Both the position numbers and the translations under genes were made by a program. A stretch of 64,000 nt of DNA from Sordaria brevicollis (taxonomy: Eukaryota; Ascomycota; Sordariomycetes; Sordariales; Sordariaceae): assembly GCA_033439795.1 (NCBI GenBank), contig JAUTDP010000004.1, positions 2,976,001 through 3,040,000 on the forward strand, read 5' to 3'. Shown here piece after piece: positions 59,474 through 64,000 of this stretch (the stretch's first letter is position 1; every line of letters starts with the position of its first letter). Below the pieces are notes generated by a model, which saw only the letters and a program-made list of their open reading frames with translations, did not search any database and had not been told where the DNA came from.

Positions 59474-62124
59474 ATGCTCTTTCCCGAAGAAGACGAGGTG
59501 CACCTGAAGAGGTGGATCGTGAAGCGCCTCGAAAATACGTCAGTGACCCAAAACCCCAGTCCTTCTTCACATGCCTAGAGGTAGTCCTACCCAGACCTTC
59601 GTGATCACAGCTAACAATCTCGCGATACTGTAGATCAGATGCCGATGCTGATGTTCTAGCCGACTATGTGCTTGCCTTGTTGCGCACTAATGGCGAGGTC
59701 GAAGAAGTCCGCAGACTCTGTGAAACCGAAATTCCAGACTTCTTGAAAGAAGGTAGGGAAATCATTACCCTGTAGACCGGTGCTAAGAAAAGCTAAAACT
59801 AACTCGAGTGTGTGTCATTAACAAGACTCTTCGGTCTTCGTCCGCGATGTCTTCCATGCCATGGCCTACAAATCGTACCTGCCCGACGCCCCTCCAGTGC
59901 CGAAGCACGCTCTCCCTCCGCCTGCGTATGCCTCCGCTCCCGCCGCTTTTCCCGCTATCCAACCACCTGGACTATCCTACGATGACGCGCCAGGTCACCT
60001 CCCTCAGTTCCCTCCCTACGCCGGTCAATCACGAAAGCGGTCCTTCGACGGACGAGACGAGGTGGATGGAAGAGATGGCCAATATGGAGGCAGGGCATTG
60101 AAGCAACCTCGCCGGGGAGCCGGCTTTGGCTTTGGCGGCCGTGGAGGCCGGCCAGAAGCTGGGAATGGTCACCTGAATTCCGCATACCCGCCCTATGCTG
60201 AGAACGGCCAGTTGCCCCCGGGCTTCCTCACGAACATGACCGAGACCCTGGCCGCGTTACAACAACAGATGGGATTGCCTCCGGCCCCTGGTTATCCGGG
60301 CCCAGGTCCCGGGCAAGGTCAGAGAAGGCGAGCACGGTGTCGCGACTACGAAACGAAAGGGTACTGTTCGCGCGGTAATACCTGCCTGTTCGAGCACGGC
60401 GACGACTCCATCTACGTTCCTCCTCCCAGCGGTACTTCTTTTGGCGCGCCTTATGCGCCCCAGTCGAGTGCCATCGAGGAGTACGATCCGACAAACCCTG
60501 GCATCTTTACTCTGCCCACCAATCTTCCCCCTCACCCCTCCCCTCATCATGATGGAGGATATGCTTCCAGAGGCAGAGGAGGAAGGCAACAAGGAGGACC
60601 GAAACGTCGCCCGAAGGCGCCCTTTTCCGCTGACGGTCCTGTGTTTGACCGCACCAAGTCGACTATCGTGGTCGAAAACATTCCAGAGGAAAACTTTGAC
60701 GAGGAGCAGGTTCGCGGGTTCTTCTCCCAGTTTGGAAACATCCTAGAGGTCTCCATGCAGCCTTACAAGAGGCTTGCCATTGTCAAGTACGATGCCTGGG
60801 CGTCAGCAAATGCGGCGTACAAGTCGCCAAAGGTGGTCTTTGACAACCGGTTCGTCAAAATCTTTTGGTACAAGGAGGAAGACTCCTCTTTACCGCCTTC
60901 TGTACCTCTAGGTGGTGGATTTTCTGAGAAGCATGGCGCCGAGGCAGGCGAAGACGGTCATTCATCAGCAGCTATGCCCGAGATTGACATGGAGGAGTTC
61001 TTGCGAAAGCAAGAAGAGGCACAAAAGATTCACGAGGAGAAGATGAAGAAGTTGGAGGAAGTAGAGCGCCAACGCGAGGAGCTTGAAAAGCGTCAGCAGG
61101 AACTGCTGGCCAGGCAGCGCGAGGAGAAAGCTAAGCTGGAGGCAAAGCTGAGGGCCAAGCTGGGAGGCGGGAGTCAACAAGGTGATGGCAGTCAAGATGC
61201 TTCCAAGCCAAAGTCCACTAGCGAGGCGCTGCGTGCTCAGCTAGCAGCTCTCGAGGCCGAGGCGAAGCAACTGGGCATCGATCCCGACGCTATGGACACA
61301 TCCTTCGAGTCCTCCTCGTGGAATGCCAGAGGGGGGTACTACGGAAGGGGTGCGTTCAGAGGGGCGTACAGAGCCAGAGGCTATGCTCCTCGAGGATACC
61401 GCGGGGCTCCGTTCCGCGGCGGTGCCAGGGTTGACCACCATGCTGCGTACGCCATGTATTCTTTGGATAACCGTCCCAAGAAGGTCTCACTTACCGGGGT
61501 GGACTTTACTGTGCCTGAGAAGGACGAGACACTCAGGCAGTACCTTTTCGTAAGCTTTTCAAGTGCCGCCATTTCCTTTTCTTCTCTTGTCCCAACATGT
61601 AAGCTAACCAAAAAATCTTTAACAAGGGCATCGGCGAGTTTACCGACATCCAAACCACCCCCTCAGCAACCGACATCACCTTCAAAGATCGCAAGACGGC
61701 CGAGAAGTTCTTCAACGGCATCCTTCTTAACGGCAAGGAAATCCCAGGAATTGACGGTCAAGTCGAGCTCGCCTGGAACCCAAGCAGCGGCCCTGGTTCC
61801 ACTTCCCTGGCTAGTACCCCAGGCAGCAGCACCAGCTTCGGTGCTGGCGGCGCGACCGGTCTGAAAGCCCAGTCATCAGGCTTGTCCGCGGCAGCCATGT
61901 TGTTCGTGCCCGGCGGTGGACCGCAAGCGGGTACCGGTAACAGCGGTGGTGGTGATAACGCTATGAGCGGTGCAGGAAGCGTCAGTGGTAGCGATAAGGA
62001 CGTTAACATTGTGCTGGAGCGGAACGGGAACCAGAATCACCACAACCAACATTACGACAACCATAAGCATCAGGGGGATATGGATTACGATGTGGCTGAC
62101 GAGAATCAGTGGGAGATGTCTTAG
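59474..62124 (+). CDS. PWI-like/CCCH/RRM RNA-binding protein (Rmn1/RBM26-27-like)
   Basis: Four exons (59,474-59,538; 59,634-59,752; 59,826-61,549; 61,627-62,124) give 801 residues in frame. Residues 1-75 (LKRWIVKRLENTSDADADVL to VFVRDVFHAM) look like a PWI-type RNA-binding helical fold. A Pro-rich linker follows. A CCCH zinc finger lies at Cys233-x8-C-x5-C-x3-H. An RRM lies at about 338-412 (IVVENIP as RNP2, LAIVKYDAW as RNP1). A Glu/Lys-rich coiled coil covers about 450-510, an RG/RGG-rich stretch about 560-600, and a second divergent RRM about 605-690, which is split by the last intron. This order matches human RBM26/RBM27 and fission yeast Rmn1, which link polyadenylated nuclear RNAs to the exosome-targeting MTREC/PAXT machinery. 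The C terminus is Gly/Ser/Asn/His-rich. The role is inferred from architecture. Confidence 0.87.
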
Positions 62125-62806
62125 AAGGGAAATTTTGTTGAAGAAGGGGAGGTCCTGGAAGATGCTCCTTGAGGGATTGTCAGCAGTGCAATTATTTTGC
62201 AAGGAACCGAGAAAATCAAGAGGGTTACCAGAGTATGACTGTGGCTCAAGGGTCTGGATAGTGCTCAGTCATGCAAGGCTTGGATCAGTCCAGGATGATG
62301 CTCTTGAGAGCTTGATCATGTTGGTATTGGTGAGAATGCAAAAGCCATCAGTACAAGGATGCAATAACCGAGCATCAATAGAGAGAGAACAAAGCGGATG
62401 AGCGCATCCATGCAGGAAATCATATGGAAGAAGCCTTTGGCGGGAAACACCCTGTCCTTCAAAACTATGTTTACTGCATTGTGTTATAACGAGTCGCTCA
62501 TAAAAGAGATCAAGAAGAGAAACAGATAATTGCAGAATAAAGGCGTAAAGTGTACTTCTAGAACAAATAACTTTGTGGCTGTTATTGGGCATTCTGTATC
62601 AATAGTTACCCCAGACAAATATGTTCTGCACTGTCACTGGCGGGCTGTGCTCATCAACAGTCCCCTTCAAACAAGTTATGATCCATCTGTAGTTTCGAAC
62701 CCATTTTGATGACAAGCGACCACACATATCCATTTGGTGATAATATATATCAAGCATTATTGCCGATCATCGTGTCAAGATCTCCTTACTACATATATTC
62801 CCGACT
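62125..62806. other. Convergent 3' region between the CCCH/RRM gene and Sec5
   Basis: The two genes run toward each other with 682 nt between stop codons. No gene or structured element was recognised; it holds both 3' untranslated regions. Confidence 0.6.
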
Positions 62807-64000
62807 CTACCTCTCACTCCCCGTAGTCCCATAGCTCCTACCCGTATCTCTGGTATCCGTCCTCTCTAAAGTCGCATAACTACGCGCCGTATCCCTCGTA
62901 TCCGTTCTCTCCAAACCGCTCATATCACCGACCTGAGCAGCCAGCATCGCCGCAGACCCGGCCGAAGATCCAACGGCCGGAACAGAGCCCGGTGCACCAG
63001 CAGCAGCCGCCTTCTTGGGCTTCCTAAAGCATGCAAACTCGCTCTTGCTCGCCTCCCTTAGCCTTTTCAACACGGCCCTCATCTCCGGCAGCTCAGCCTG
63101 CAGTCTCGTTCTCGCCTCGTTATCCGTCCGGCTGTCCAGCTCCTGGTACACAGCGCTCTGCAGCTCCGAGGCACGGTCGGTCGTGTAGTGGTTCAGCGTC
63201 TGGGCGACAAACTCGACGTCGAGCGTGGCCTGCATGAGCATGCCCAAGTCGTAGCGGGCGCGGGTCTTGAACGCCTCGAGAAGCTCGCGCGACGTCTGCT
63301 CGAGCAAAAAGGAAAGCACTTGGCTGGTTAAAGAGGCAGCCGTTGTGGAGACCTGCGTGTGCACGAGAACGAGGTCGAGCAAGGCCTCGTAGATATAAGG
63401 CCGGACCTCGCGCGGCTTGGTGCCCGGCGGAGGCGGCCAGTTGGAGGCGGTCACGCCGGCGCGGATAATACTGCGCAGAGATTCGATCGAGGGGCGCGTG
63501 TAGGATTGGAATAAACGGGCGTCGATCTGCCCGAGGACGTCCCGGATAGTCTTGGTCTCGTCGGTGAGCTTGACGGAGAAGGCGTTTTCGAACTGGGTGT
63601 TGAGGTTGGGCACAACTTCGGAGCGGAGAGCCTGGAGGTTGCTGAGGGTGAGAAGCATGCGAACATTCTGGGGGGGTAATTGTTAGCAAGGATAGACTTT
63701 CGTGGTGGGGTTTGAAACCACTTACACTATCGCCGGCGTCAATGGTTGCGCCTCCGATGGTTGATACCCGTAGTCCAGAGGGGTTACTGGCAAGGACAAA
63801 ATCATTCGCGTCCATCGTCCAGTCATCATCTGGCTTCTTGATGGGCAGCTCTGCGTTTTCTACCATGCCATGGAGGGCCTTGTAGAGCGTAGTAACATAC
63901 TGACTCCGGACCATTTGCAACAGCTTTGTGGCGGGAGGTAGAACAATATCCTCGGCCCCGGGCTTGGTCATGGCCTCGGAAACGTAGAGAATCTTCTGCA
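62807..64000 (-). CDS. SEC5: Exocyst complex subunit Sec5, C-terminal part (continues past the window edge)
   Basis: Two exons are visible (64,000-63,726 and 63,667-62,807), separated by a 58-nt intron (GTAAGT donor, CCCCAG acceptor). The frame is still open at the edge, so the N terminus is missing. Sec5 is a rod-like subunit of the octameric exocyst that tethers secretory vesicles at growth sites, important for hyphal tips. Characteristic segments are TKTIRDVLGQIDARLFQSY, KPREVRPYIYEALLDLVLVH, DLGMLMQATLDVEFVAQTL, YTTDRASELQ and ELPEMRAVLKRLREASKSEF, followed by FACFRKPKK. The last about 70 residues are a low-complexity tail (Ala/Gly/Ser) ending in two near-identical 14-residue repeats beginning LERTDTRDT. 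Confidence 0.87.

Noticed and set aside
1..64000. tRNA, 5S rRNA or other structured RNA genes; CRISPR arrays
   Set aside because: Scanned by eye for A/B-box-like and GTTCGANTC motifs; scattered partial matches (for example near 4,278) lack a cloverleaf. No regularly spaced repeats of CRISPR type occur. A covariance-model search would be decisive.

Overview
This 64 kb window looks like nuclear DNA of a filamentous ascomycete, most likely Neurospora or a close Sordariaceae relative. The reasons are short introns (about 55-100 nt, GTAAGT-like donors, CTRAY branch points, CAG/TAG acceptors), fungus-specific protein families, an 844-residue eEF2, and a terminal AT-rich block that looks destroyed by repeat-induced point mutation (RIP). 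The species is not determinable by eye.

Layout. 1-3,690: AT-rich RIP-type heterochromatin with decayed direct and tandem repeats. 3,690-8,922: gene-poor transition with a decayed minus-strand gene (about 5,300-6,330) and two small inverted-repeat transposons (6,531-6,911 and 7,065-7,431). 8,923-12,621: a folliculin-interacting protein (Lst4/FNIP-like, +). 12,622-15,287: spacer rich in AGGTACCT palindromes. 15,288-18,734: a five-exon RING-IBR-RING (RBR) ubiquitin-ligase-like protein (-). 18,735-24,364: spacer carrying a hAT-type mini-transposon (21,140-21,528). 24,365-26,650: a Zn2Cys6 transcription factor (-). 26,651-36,151: mostly non-coding, with another decayed minus-strand gene (about 28,960-30,585) and two more mini-transposons (31,611-31,946 and 32,173-32,567). 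36,152-37,534: a secreted lactonase-type beta-propeller (-). 40,401-50,409: the giant lipid-transfer protein Csf1/BLTP1 (-), broken by one frameshift in this sequence. 51,492-53,552: a TMEM184/DUF300 membrane protein (+), divergent from Csf1. 55,733-58,622: eEF2 (+). 59,474-62,124: an Rmn1/RBM26-27-like CCCH plus RRM protein (+). 62,807-64,000: the C-terminal part of exocyst subunit Sec5 (-), cut by the window edge.

The intact genes are conserved housekeeping or regulatory genes (TORC1 nutrient signalling, ubiquitin ligation, bulk lipid transfer, translation elongation, RNA surveillance, exocytosis). They do not form an operon or an obvious cluster. No CRISPR array, rRNA or tRNA gene was recognised. 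The most notable pattern is five different inverted-repeat mini-elements with identifiable target-site duplications. They represent at least three transposon superfamilies, and all are 336-395 bp long, just below the roughly 400 bp duplication length generally needed to trigger RIP.
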